From positions 1-10,620 of the forward strand of contig CAINWJ010000133.1 of NCBI GenBank assembly GCA_903854455.1: a DNA stretch of 10,620 nt, written 5' to 3'. Source of the stretch: Candidatus Peribacteria bacterium. GTDB lineage: Bacteria; Patescibacteriota; Gracilibacteria; Peribacterales; Peribacteraceae. Shown here one piece after another: positions 5,287-10,620 of this stretch; the first letter of the stretch is position 1, and the number at the start of each line of letters is the position of its first letter. Both the position numbers and the translations under genes were made by a program. Below the pieces are notes generated by a model, which was not told where the DNA came from, ran no database searches, and saw only the letters and a program-made list of their open reading frames with translations.

Positions 5287-6375
5287 ATGCGTCTCCTCTT
5301 CATCACCCAGAAGCTCCACGGGCAGGATGCGTTCGGCACGCTCTGGATCCGCGAGTTCATCCGGCAGGGGTTTGAGGTCGAGGTGATCTGCCTGGAAGGA
5401 TCGAAAGAGCAATTTGAATTTCCGGTTCATTCGCTCGGCAAAGAGCATGGTGCCTCCCGGCTTCGGTCTGTGTTCACTTTCAAGAAACTGATTATCACAC
5501 TGAAGTACGATCGGGTCTTCATCCACATGGCGCCGATCTGGTATCTATTGGGTTGGAAATGGTGGTTATTCCAGCGGATTCCCACGTATCTCTGGTACAC
5601 GCACTACAAGATGCAATGGGGAGTGCGATTCTTCGGTTGGTTCGGTACACGATTCTTCTGCGCCACTCCTCAGAGCCTGCCGCAGTTCAATGAATCACGT
5701 AAGAAGACGGTCGTTGGTCACGGGATCGATCTTTCAGTCTGGGTGAAGCGACGGAACCTGGCACAGAATCCCTATCGATTATTGGTTGTGCACCGTTTGA
5801 GCCGGTCGAAGAGATTGGAATTGTCGATACAGGCACTGCTTCACCTGGATTCCAGATACACGATTGATGTGTACGGTATCGAAGCGGAGAAGGATTACGT
5901 TGCGGAATTACACGGACTCGTTGATCGGTTGGGACTTCGATCGAGAGTCACCTTCCACGGGACCATTCCCATGACGCGTTTGCCGGAGATCTACTCTCGG
6001 CACCGGCTGATCCTCAACATGGCATCGGAGACGATCGATAAAACGATGCTGGAGGCCATGACGTGCGGGTGTTATCCGGTGACGACGAAGGCGAATGCGG
6101 CGGCGATCGCCTCCACCCCCGCCCCCTCCTTCGCCAAGGCTTCGGAGGGCAAGCCTAGCCCCTCCACCGGGCTCTGCGGAGCAGCCGGAGGAGGGGAATG
6201 TTCTTCACTGCTTGCGCCGCAGGAAGATTCATCCCAAGCCATTGCAGCCTTCATTCGGCAGTATGCGGATCGGTTGCCTCTCGACGCCGATCAGATGTAC
6301 CGCATCGTCGAAGAGAGGCACAGCCTCACGGGACTCATGAAGAAGATGGGCGGATTCATCCGGAGCGGAGCGTAA
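5287..6375 (+). CDS. GT4-like (GT-B fold) glycosyltransferase with an in-frame repeat insertion
   Basis: A 362-aa cytoplasmic glycosyltransferase that would use a nucleotide-sugar donor. The N-terminal Rossmann half begins MRLLFITQKLHGQDAFGTLWIREF. The C-terminal donor-binding half has YRLLVVHRLSRSKRLELSIQAL, RSRVTFHGTIP and an E248(x7)E256 motif (ETIDKTMLEAMTCG). Directly after YPVTTKANAAAIA comes a stretch of about 28 residues (277-304, with SFAKASEGK and GLCGAAGGG) coded by two adjacent palindromes at 6113-6196. Glycosyltransferase-like sequence then resumes (AIAAFIRQYADRLPL). The insertion keeps frame and falls after the last conserved motif, probably in a surface loop. The start has no Shine-Dalgarno and a -10 box 6 nt upstream. 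The next gene begins 27 nt after its stop. The acceptor and sugar are unknown. Confidence 0.87.
   Translation: MRLLFITQKLHGQDAFGTLWIREFIRQGFEVEVICLEGSKEQFEFPVHSLGKEHGASRLRSVFTFKKLIITLKYDRVFIHMAPIWYLLGWKWWLFQRIPTYLWYTHYKMQWGVRFFGWFGTRFFCATPQSLPQFNESRKKTVVGHGIDLSVWVKRRNLAQNPYRLLVVHRLSRSKRLELSIQALLHLDSRYTIDVYGIEAEKDYVAELHGLVDRLGLRSRVTFHGTIPMTRLPEIYSRHRLILNMASETIDKTMLEAMTCGCYPVTTKANAAAIASTPAPSFAKASEGKPSPSTGLCGAAGGGECSSLLAPQEDSSQAIAAFIRQYADRLPLDADQMYRIVEERHSLTGLMKKMGGFIRSGA
6113..6196. repeat. Two adjacent palindromic elements inserted in frame in the 5287-6375 glycosyltransferase
   Basis: Element 1 has CCCTCC (6124-6129) pairing with GGAGGG (6144-6149), enclosing GCC-AA-GGC (6133-6140). Element 2 has CCCCTCC (6159-6165) pairing with GGAGGGG (6190-6196), then CCGG with CCGG, then GCTC with GAGC around a 4-nt loop, forming an almost complete 38-nt hairpin. 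Together they code about 28 residues without breaking the frame. From general familiarity with CPR proteins, SFAKASEGK-type peptides recur in many unrelated CPR genes; I could not check that here. Confidence 0.85.
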
Positions 6376-6402
6376 CCGGTCATGCTACTCTGAGCCGGTC
6401 GT

Positions 6403-7266
6403 ATGGATTCCCGCCCAGCTTCATCGCCGATTCCTTGTTCCGTGCAGGTGCTGACGCACAACAATGAGGCGAATATCGAGCCGTGCCTGAGAGCGCTCGC
6501 GGATTTTGCAGAGGTGCTTGTTCATGATGGTCATTCGACGGACAGAACGCTCGAGATCGCCGGGCGGTTTCTGAATGTTCGCATCTCTTCCCAAAGCAAT
6601 CTTCTCCTGGATCCAGAAGGACGTATCCGTGACTTCGGTGCTGTTCGCAATGAAGGTCTGGGTGCCGCGCGTTTTCCCTGGATCCTGCAGGTGGATGCCG
6701 GGGAGGTGCTGCCGGCTGCATTCATCAGTGAAGTCCGGTCGGCAGTGAGCGGCTCTCCTGCGGTCTATCAGGTGGTGCGACGGTTTTTCCTCGATAGACA
6801 ACGCATCGACTGGCATAGCGGACATCCGTCGATGCAGATCCGTCTCTTCCACCGTTCGTGCACCGATGGATACACGAAGGCTGTCCATGAGCGCTTGATC
6901 CTCCATCCGCATGTCATTCCTCATCTCTTCAGGACGGAACTGCCGGAGGATCTGCCCCCTGCATCTGCATTACCTGCCAAGAATGCCTACTACCGTCAGC
7001 TGGAACGGCAGCGACTCGGGGTCCTCCCGTGGGGGATCTGGATCCGTCATGTGCTGTACCGCAATCTGCGGACATCACTCCTGCTCCTCCTGCGCCTTGC
7101 ATGGATCTGGTTCATCCCGCGCCATGGAAAACGCATGCCCTTGGTCTATGAGTTTTCGTACATCGGGCAGCAGCTTCGCTTGATCGTCGAGTTGTGTCCG
7201 GTATGTCAGGGTCAGGGATCAGGGTCAGGGTCAGGAAAAAGGAAGAGTTTCGCACGTCAGCCCTGA
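6403..7266 (+). CDS. GT2-like glycosyltransferase with an altered DXD motif and a repeat-coded tail
   Basis: A 287-aa protein of the family-2 type resembling the WaaE/KdtX-like group. Evidence includes VQVLTHNNEANIEPCLRAL, AEVLVHDGHSTDRTLEIA (matching the usual VVDSGSTDxTxEIA), FGAVRNEGL, and WILQVDAGEVLP at the place of the metal-binding LDADE. Here it reads D98-A-G100-E, so the second Asp of DXD is replaced by Gly, with a Glu next to it. A hydrophobic helix (about 223-238, RTSLLLLLRLAWIWF) near the C-terminus suggests membrane association. The last 20 or so residues (QGQGSGSGSGKRK) are coded by a GTCAGG repeat and look like an acquired tail. It starts 27 nt after the previous stop and probably belongs to the same operon. 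The function could be sugar transfer or a degenerate relative; the donor is unknown. Confidence 0.8.
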   Translation: MDSRPASSPIPCSVQVLTHNNEANIEPCLRALADFAEVLVHDGHSTDRTLEIAGRFLNVRISSQSNLLLDPEGRIRDFGAVRNEGLGAARFPWILQVDAGEVLPAAFISEVRSAVSGSPAVYQVVRRFFLDRQRIDWHSGHPSMQIRLFHRSCTDGYTKAVHERLILHPHVIPHLFRTELPEDLPPASALPAKNAYYRQLERQRLGVLPWGIWIRHVLYRNLRTSLLLLLRLAWIWFIPRHGKRMPLVYEFSYIGQQLRLIVELCPVCQGQGSGSGSGKRKSFARQP

Positions 7267-7267
7267 C
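7205..7267. repeat. GTCAGG tandem repeat with an inverted end, covering the GT2 stop codon
   Basis: Repeated GTCAGG/GATCAGG words fill 7205-7235, and the inverse CCCTGAC lies at 7261-7267, where GTCAG-CC-CTGAC (7256-7267) is itself palindromic. The repeat codes the QGQGSGSGSG tail and includes the TGA stop (7264-7266). The convergent gene ends 9 nt beyond. Confidence 0.75.
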
Positions 7268-7275
7268 TCCGACAA

Positions 7276-8973
7276 TCAATACACTTCTGCCAGATAGCAG
7301 GATTCACAGACAACTTTCTCCGGTCGCTCCGGTGCGAATGTTGTCTCGATCGACTTCGAGCATTGCATGCACGTGCGTTTCCAGAGCTTGCGTGGATTTT
7401 GCAGTGCGACCCTCCTCCAGAATCGCTCGTCCGGGTGGAAGCGCGGGAGCGGGAGCCGCATGCTCCTGTAAAACTCCAGTTCCTGCCTGGTGATCCTGAA
7501 TGGGCGTTTCGTCGTCTGGCATGCGATAGCAGCATGCAGGATGTCGTCAGTGACTTCGTCGATCGCATCCGGCAGCTCGGTAGTAGGGATGATGCGGTGG
7601 AGCTTCGGGATGTCGTCCGTCGGATCTTCCCACCGCCATCCGCGGTGCAGTACTTCCTCTTTCGAGAGTGGATGATGCTCCTGTGCCAGCGTCACATTGT
7701 AGGAAAACGGGCACAGCGTCATGGGGAAGAACTCGCCCCATTCACCGGTTGATCGCATGTGTTGGATGATTCTCGGCAGGATTTCCTCATACTCTTCTTT
7801 TGTGTATTGCTTGTTCAGGATGCAGTACTGCTTGTGGTGTAGCCCGATGCAGCCGAAGCAGTTCTCGCAATTATGGCAGTTGTCGATGTAGTAACAATTA
7901 CGAACGTCATAGCTGAAGTTCGTCGCGATGTTTCCATAGCCGTTCACTTGTCCGTGGACTTCGTAGAGGAGTTCGCAGGTGTTGAAATTGTTGCAGTCCA
8001 TGCAGTCCCGGCACGGCTGTGCCTGCGAGGAGAAATCGTCGCAGTATCGGAAGTCTTCCGCGTTGCTTCCTTCGAAGCAGCGAACCATGTTCCGGCAGTC
8101 AGTCAGGTAATCGCCGGAGGATTGATCGCAATTCGTCAGGTGGAGATTCCGGTAGATCGTCGAATCTTTGCGCCACGCGGCGAACGCTTCCAGCATCGAC
8201 TGAAGCCTGCTCCATCGGCCTTGGCAGCCGATCTTTTCTTTCTCGTAGGCTTCGCGTGTGAGCTGCTTATTGCGGATGCAGTACGACTTGTTCCTGAGGT
8301 TGCTGCAGAGGAAGCAGTGATTGCACCCAATCAAATCAATGCAGCAGTGGCAGTCTGTTGCCGAGGAGCAGTCGATTAAGTACGTCGAGTTGTAGCAGTC
8401 CTTCACCCAGGAGGACTCGTAGAGGAGTTCGCTGTTCTTTAGAACCGTTGTGCAGTCGACGATCTGGCGCGAGGAGAACACGTGGCGGGAGTAGAGCACG
8501 TCCTCGGAGGAGAAGACGGCGATGGAGAGGTAGGAGTTACGGTTGTTGCCCGAGTGGTTCGTGAAGTCGGAGTTCTCGGAGCTTTTCGAAAGGAGCGCGA
8601 TGCGGGGAGCGGCAGCCTGCAGTTTTCTCATCTGCTCCATCATTGGTTCTGATGTGACGAATGCACGGCCTGTGGCGGTCGGTTCCCAGTTGTCGGAGAA
8701 GAAGCAGGAGCTGCAGTACACGGGAAATTTGGTCTCTTCACGGTAGATCGACACAATGGATTTCCGGCAGAGTGAACAAGTGCGTCGGTGGAGTGAGCGC
8801 TCGTTGCGCCAGACTTTCTTGCGCTGCTGACGGCAATCGGGACAGCGGGTCGGAGGCGGGAGAGATTCTTTCACATCTCCGATCGTCGGCGAGAGTTTTT
8901 CTAAGAATGCGAGATCTTCTGCCGTGACCTCGAACGGCTGCGCACACCAGGGATTTGAGCAGGTCTGCTGCAT
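7276..8973 (-). CDS. Conserved cysteine-rich zinc-ribbon repeat protein of CPR type (565 aa, function unknown)
   Basis: No known function is assigned. The N-terminus holds zinc-ribbon-like pairs: C5/C10 with C44-P-D-C47, and C66-S-L-C69 with C87-S-S-C90. A middle region rich in Cys, Asn and Ser follows (about 170-390). It contains an internal duplication: CNHCFLCSNLRNKSYCIRNKQ (217-237) and CENCFGCIGLHHKQYCILNKQ (369-389), each followed by T+E.YE. The spacing of short DC/NC units suggests a repetitive beta-solenoid or metal-binding array. A C-terminal module has FYRSMRLPLPRFHPDERFWRR, NPRKLW and a last ribbon C535-x2-C538 with C556-x2-C559. There is no signal peptide or membrane segment. I recognise this motif set from uncharacterised CPR proteins. 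An extended -10 sits 6 nt before the ATG. It converges with the GT2 gene with a 9-nt gap and no visible terminator. Confidence 0.85.
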   Translation of the reverse strand: MQQTCSNPWCAQPFEVTAEDLAFLEKLSPTIGDVKESLPPPTRCPDCRQQRKKVWRNERSLHRRTCSLCRKSIVSIYREETKFPVYCSSCFFSDNWEPTATGRAFVTSEPMMEQMRKLQAAAPRIALLSKSSENSDFTNHSGNNRNSYLSIAVFSSEDVLYSRHVFSSRQIVDCTTVLKNSELLYESSWVKDCYNSTYLIDCSSATDCHCCIDLIGCNHCFLCSNLRNKSYCIRNKQLTREAYEKEKIGCQGRWSRLQSMLEAFAAWRKDSTIYRNLHLTNCDQSSGDYLTDCRNMVRCFEGSNAEDFRYCDDFSSQAQPCRDCMDCNNFNTCELLYEVHGQVNGYGNIATNFSYDVRNCYYIDNCHNCENCFGCIGLHHKQYCILNKQYTKEEYEEILPRIIQHMRSTGEWGEFFPMTLCPFSYNVTLAQEHHPLSKEEVLHRGWRWEDPTDDIPKLHRIIPTTELPDAIDEVTDDILHAAIACQTTKRPFRITRQELEFYRSMRLPLPRFHPDERFWRRVALQNPRKLWKRTCMQCSKSIETTFAPERPEKVVCESCYLAEVY

Positions 8974-8979
8974 GAGTGA

Positions 8980-8988
8980 AGTGTAACA
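8980..8988 (-). promoter_or_regulatory. Extended -10 of the cysteine-rich protein gene
   Basis: On the minus strand TGT-TACACT ends exactly 6 nt before ATG 8973. No -35 match is present at 17 nt, which an extended -10 tolerates. A leaderless transcript is likely. Confidence 0.4.
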
Positions 8989-9089
8989 GAGGGGATAACG
9001 GGGATCGGTATCCAGTTATTCGAAACAAGAAATGCATGCCATTGATCAGAATCTAGAAATAGGTGTACGATCGTACAGTCGCATGGCAT

Positions 9090-9159
9090 GGGGGGAGCCA
9101 AGGAAGGGTCTACGACTTGACATCCGTAGACAGGGGTTCGAGTCCCCCTCCCTCCACCA
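9090..9159 (+). ncRNA. tRNA-like element ending in CCA (tRNA/tmRNA 3'-end-like, no D-arm)
   Basis: A 7-bp acceptor stem forms between GGGGGGA (9090-9096) and TCCCTCC (9149-9155), with one G-U pair, followed by A and CCA. A T-arm is present: four G-C pairs around TTCGAGT. Between them is a single hairpin of 7 perfect pairs, GTCTACG (9108-9114) with CGTAGAC (9125-9131), closed by a 10-nt loop. At 70 nt, without a D-arm and with an oversized anticodon-like loop, it is not a standard tRNA. It resembles the acceptor plus T-arm of a tRNA or tmRNA, perhaps a remnant left at an integration site. The usual tmRNA 5' motif and tag frame are not seen. Confidence 0.45.
9107..9121 (+). repeat. 15-nt direct repeat, copy 1
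   Basis: GGTCTACGACTTGAC forms the 5' side of the central hairpin of the tRNA-like element and recurs exactly at 9233-9247. Confidence 0.8.
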
Positions 9160-9188
9160 GCGACCATATAATCATTGAGGCATATACG

Positions 9189-9208
9189 AAAACCGCCCCG
9201 AAGGGCGG
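9189..9208 (-). terminator. Intrinsic terminator (UUCG tetraloop), minus strand
   Basis: Read on the minus strand, CCGCCC (9208-9203) and GGGCGG (9198-9193) form a 6-bp all-GC stem closed by the very stable C(UUCG)G loop. TTTT (9192-9189) follows. It lies about 120 nt after the stop of the minus-strand glycosyltransferase and would end that transcript. The U-run is short. Confidence 0.6.
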
Positions 9209-9232
9209 AGTTCGAAGTCCCCTTTACAGGGA

Positions 9233-9247
9233 GGTCTACGACTTGAC
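9233..9247 (+). repeat. 15-nt direct repeat, copy 2
   Basis: An exact copy of 9107-9121, 126 nt downstream. It is preceded by GTTCGAAGTCCCC (9210-9222), which resembles the T-loop sequence GTTCGAGTCCCC at 9136-9147, so parts of the tRNA-like element appear rearranged here. Confidence 0.8.
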
Positions 9248-9249
9248 GT

Positions 9250-9302
9250 TGTCAGTGTACTCTCGATTGATCTTTTTCGTCAATCGAAGAATGAGTCTGA
9301 CA
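9250..9302. other. Long imperfect hairpin in the 8974-9329 intergenic region
   Basis: TGTCAG (9250-9255) pairs with CTGACA (9297-9302), ACTC (9259-9262) with GAGT (9293-9296), and TCGATTGA (9263-9270) with TCAATCGA (9280-9287), around a T-rich 9-nt loop. That gives 18 pairs with one internal loop. It lies between the 15-nt repeat and the end of the minus-strand glycosyltransferase gene, so it may form in that gene's 3' untranslated RNA. The rest of 8974-9329 shows no coding frame I believe. Confidence 0.65.
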
Positions 9303-9313
9303 GCTCAATCCTT

Positions 9314-9332
9314 ACCCCGACCCTCACCCTCA
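9314..9332. repeat. Short C-rich repeat covering the stop codon of the last glycosyltransferase
   Basis: ACCCCGA (9314-9320) is followed by CCCTCA twice (9321-9332). The last TCA is the TGA stop of the minus-strand gene. The wording resembles the sequence at the right edge (10598-10620). Confidence 0.5.
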
Positions 9333-10520
9333 TTTCATCACTCCTTCAATTGTCCGCTTTACGATTCCCTTCACTGCTTCTTCGCTGAACAGTAAATGGG
9401 CTTTGTCATAGGCGGATTCGGCAATTGCATTCCGTACTGCCGGATCCAGAAGTTTCCTGAGGCCTTCGACATAGTCCTGTGGTGTCTTGCAGAGGAGAAC
9501 TTCCTTTCCGTCGATGAACGGATAGCCGCCGGTCTTCGTGGTGAGGAGCGGCAGAGATCGGCACAGCGGCTCGAACACTTTCTGCTGCATGCCTTGTCCG
9601 GTGATCCATGGGCACAGCGCGGCATCCATCGTCGCGAGGAATGCACCGAGATCGGGTATGAATCCCGTGTACCGGAGATCATCCGCAAGAAACGGTTTCC
9701 ATTGTTCACGGAACTTGCTGCCAGTCAGGTGAAAGCGGATCTTTCCCGGGAGCTTCAGGCGGACTTCCGGCAGGATATTCTTGAGCAAGAACAGGAACGC
9801 GTCGCGGTTATGCCCCATGTTGTAGTTGGAGCTTAAGAACACGACGTCCAATACATCTTTCGGTGTGTGGATTTTTCTCGCGAAGCATTTGCTCAGTCCA
9901 CGGAGCGGTAACACTGCCACATTTTTTCCGCCAAGTGACCGGTACCATTTCTCCTCATCCGGTGTGATCGCCAGAACGAGATCGGATTCGGCGGCAACCG
10001 TTCGTTCGCCGATGTACTTCGGCAATGCTTTGATTCTCGCGACCAACGATCCCCCATGCTCATCGATGCAGTTCCTGGGCTCATTGAGCGAGGACTTGAC
10101 GATCATCGGGATGCCGAAGGGCTTGAGGATCCTGAGGAGGGGCCAGTGCGTGCAGTACTCCATCCAGATCACATCCGGCCGGAATTCAGTGATCGCTTTC
10201 TTCACGGTTTGAAGGTAGTGCTGGTCGAGGTACTCCAGTGCCGCTCCGTCGAGCAGACCGGGATTGCGGATAATTGCCGGGAGATTCTTCAGCAGCAGTT
10301 TCCATTTGTTCTTCGTGTGGGGAACCAGTATCAGCGGGATCGATTCCTTCCGAAATGCCGCCTCAATATCATGTTTGTTCTGAAAATCGTGGATGCGCGC
10401 GATCACCCGAATATCGTTGCCGAGTGCCTGCATTTGCTTCATGCCCGAAAAACGGTCCTGCTGGCAGGCACCGGTGAGCGGCCACGGAACCCATGGTGTC
10501 AGGAGCAGGATGCGGGTCAT
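9330..10520 (-). CDS. GT-B glycosyltransferase (GT4-like, 396 aa)
   Basis: The protein begins MTRILLLTPWVPWPLTGACQQDRFSGMKQM, the usual first strand and loop of GT-B enzymes that build surface glycans in the cytoplasm. The C-terminal half has VFLSSNYNMGHNRDAFLFL, RFHLTGSKF and RYTGFIPDLGAFLATMDAALCPW. The donor-site motif is GQGMQQKVFEPLCRSLPLLTTKTG (308-331): the second Glu of the E(x7)E motif is kept (E317), but the first is replaced, as in some GT4 relatives. The N-terminal half is divergent, so the donor and acceptor cannot be predicted. Two -10-like words lie just before the ATG (TACCAT 6 nt away, CATAAT 3 nt away). Its end is marked by a short repeat, and a good terminator lies about 120 nt downstream. 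It is on the opposite strand from the main glycosyltransferase run and may be a separate unit. Confidence 0.85.
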   Translation of the reverse strand: MTRILLLTPWVPWPLTGACQQDRFSGMKQMQALGNDIRVIARIHDFQNKHDIEAAFRKESIPLILVPHTKNKWKLLLKNLPAIIRNPGLLDGAALEYLDQHYLQTVKKAITEFRPDVIWMEYCTHWPLLRILKPFGIPMIVKSSLNEPRNCIDEHGGSLVARIKALPKYIGERTVAAESDLVLAITPDEEKWYRSLGGKNVAVLPLRGLSKCFARKIHTPKDVLDVVFLSSNYNMGHNRDAFLFLLKNILPEVRLKLPGKIRFHLTGSKFREQWKPFLADDLRYTGFIPDLGAFLATMDAALCPWITGQGMQQKVFEPLCRSLPLLTTKTGGYPFIDGKEVLLCKTPQDYVEGLRKLLDPAVRNAIAESAYDKAHLLFSEEAVKGIVKRTIEGVMK

Positions 10521-10589
10521 GGGATTATGGTACCTGTTTCTGTATGGAGGATCGACGGATCACATTCATCCTTATTGTAGGATTTTTTT
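10521..10589. promoter_or_regulatory. Upstream region of the last glycosyltransferase, with a weak plus-strand terminator-like hairpin
   Basis: For the minus strand, TACCAT (10532-10527) sits 6 nt before the ATG and TACAAT (10579-10574) is a further -10-like word without a good -35. For the plus strand, ATCCT (10568-10572) pairs with AGGAT (10579-10583) and runs into seven Ts (10583-10589), a weak intrinsic terminator. Both readings are tentative. Confidence 0.3.
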
Positions 10590-10597
10590 CTTGTCCC

Positions 10598-10620
10598 GCC
10601 TCATCCTCGGTCCTTCTCCC
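10598..10620. repeat. Start of a C-rich repeat at the right edge
   Basis: The last bases (CCTCATCCTCGG then TCCTTCTCCC) have the wording of the C-rich palindromic elements seen at 3-25 and 6113-6196. The matching arm would lie outside the window. Confidence 0.35.

Noticed and set aside
7873..8379. Long plus-strand ORF of 168 aa (and others at 7363-7752)
   Set aside because: They lie antisense to the cysteine-rich gene, whose frame has far clearer protein motifs. Their translations are low-complexity shadows.
9000..9159. Complete tmRNA (ssrA) gene
   Set aside because: The 3' end looks right, but the acceptor partner lies only 70 nt upstream and there is no tag reading frame or usual 5' TCGACGGG-type motif.
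8901..9167. Minus-strand ORF with a GGGRGTRTPV motif
   Set aside because: This is the well-known artefact of translating the antisense of a tRNA-type 3' end (CCA plus T-arm). It also overlaps the start of the cysteine-rich protein gene.

Overview
This 10.6-kb window looks like part of a surface-polysaccharide (glycan) locus from a Candidate Phyla Radiation (Patescibacteria) genome, possibly a Peregrinibacteria/Peribacteria-type lineage. That placement is an inference. It rests on the cysteine-rich protein at 7276-8973, whose motifs I associate with uncharacterised CPR proteins, on peptide insertions of the SFAKASEGK type, and on gene starts with no visible Shine-Dalgarno sequence. Several genes end in TGA, so the standard bacterial code fits and a TGA=Gly code does not.

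Layout. The left edge carries the start of a minus-strand family-2 glycosyltransferase (1-287). A heptamer repeat array (309-411) precedes a plus-strand RmlB-like nucleotide-sugar 4,6-dehydratase (442-1515). Two hairpins follow (1537-1625). Next is a compact one-gene cassette (1645-1961): a small minus-strand ORF bounded almost exactly by 24-25-nt inverted repeats. A plus-strand run then contains a complete tyrosine recombinase (2027-2875), overlapping by ATGA a tandem double GT-B glycosyltransferase (2872-5208), then a GT4-like glycosyltransferase (5287-6375) and a GT2-like one (6403-7266). Convergent to these is a 565-aa cysteine-rich zinc-ribbon protein (7276-8973, minus). The intergenic region 8974-9329 is highly structured: a tRNA-like fold ending in CCA, a 15-nt direct repeat, a UUCG-loop terminator and a long hairpin. 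A further GT-B glycosyltransferase (9330-10520, minus) completes the window.

How it fits together. The dehydratase would supply 4-keto-6-deoxy nucleotide sugars, and the several glycosyltransferases would assemble a glycan, probably at the cytoplasmic face of the membrane. The recombinase embedded in this operon and the inverted-repeat cassette just upstream suggest, but do not prove, a DNA-inversion switch or a small mobile cassette.

The most unusual property is the load of short repeats. Two heptamer arrays sit upstream of genes. Palindromic or heptamer repeats lie in frame inside at least three glycosyltransferase genes. Short repeats straddle the stop codons of three more. One repeat sits at the junction of the double glycosyltransferase and may have created the fusion. 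At five gene starts a -10-like hexamer lies exactly 6 nt before the ATG, which suggests leaderless mRNAs.
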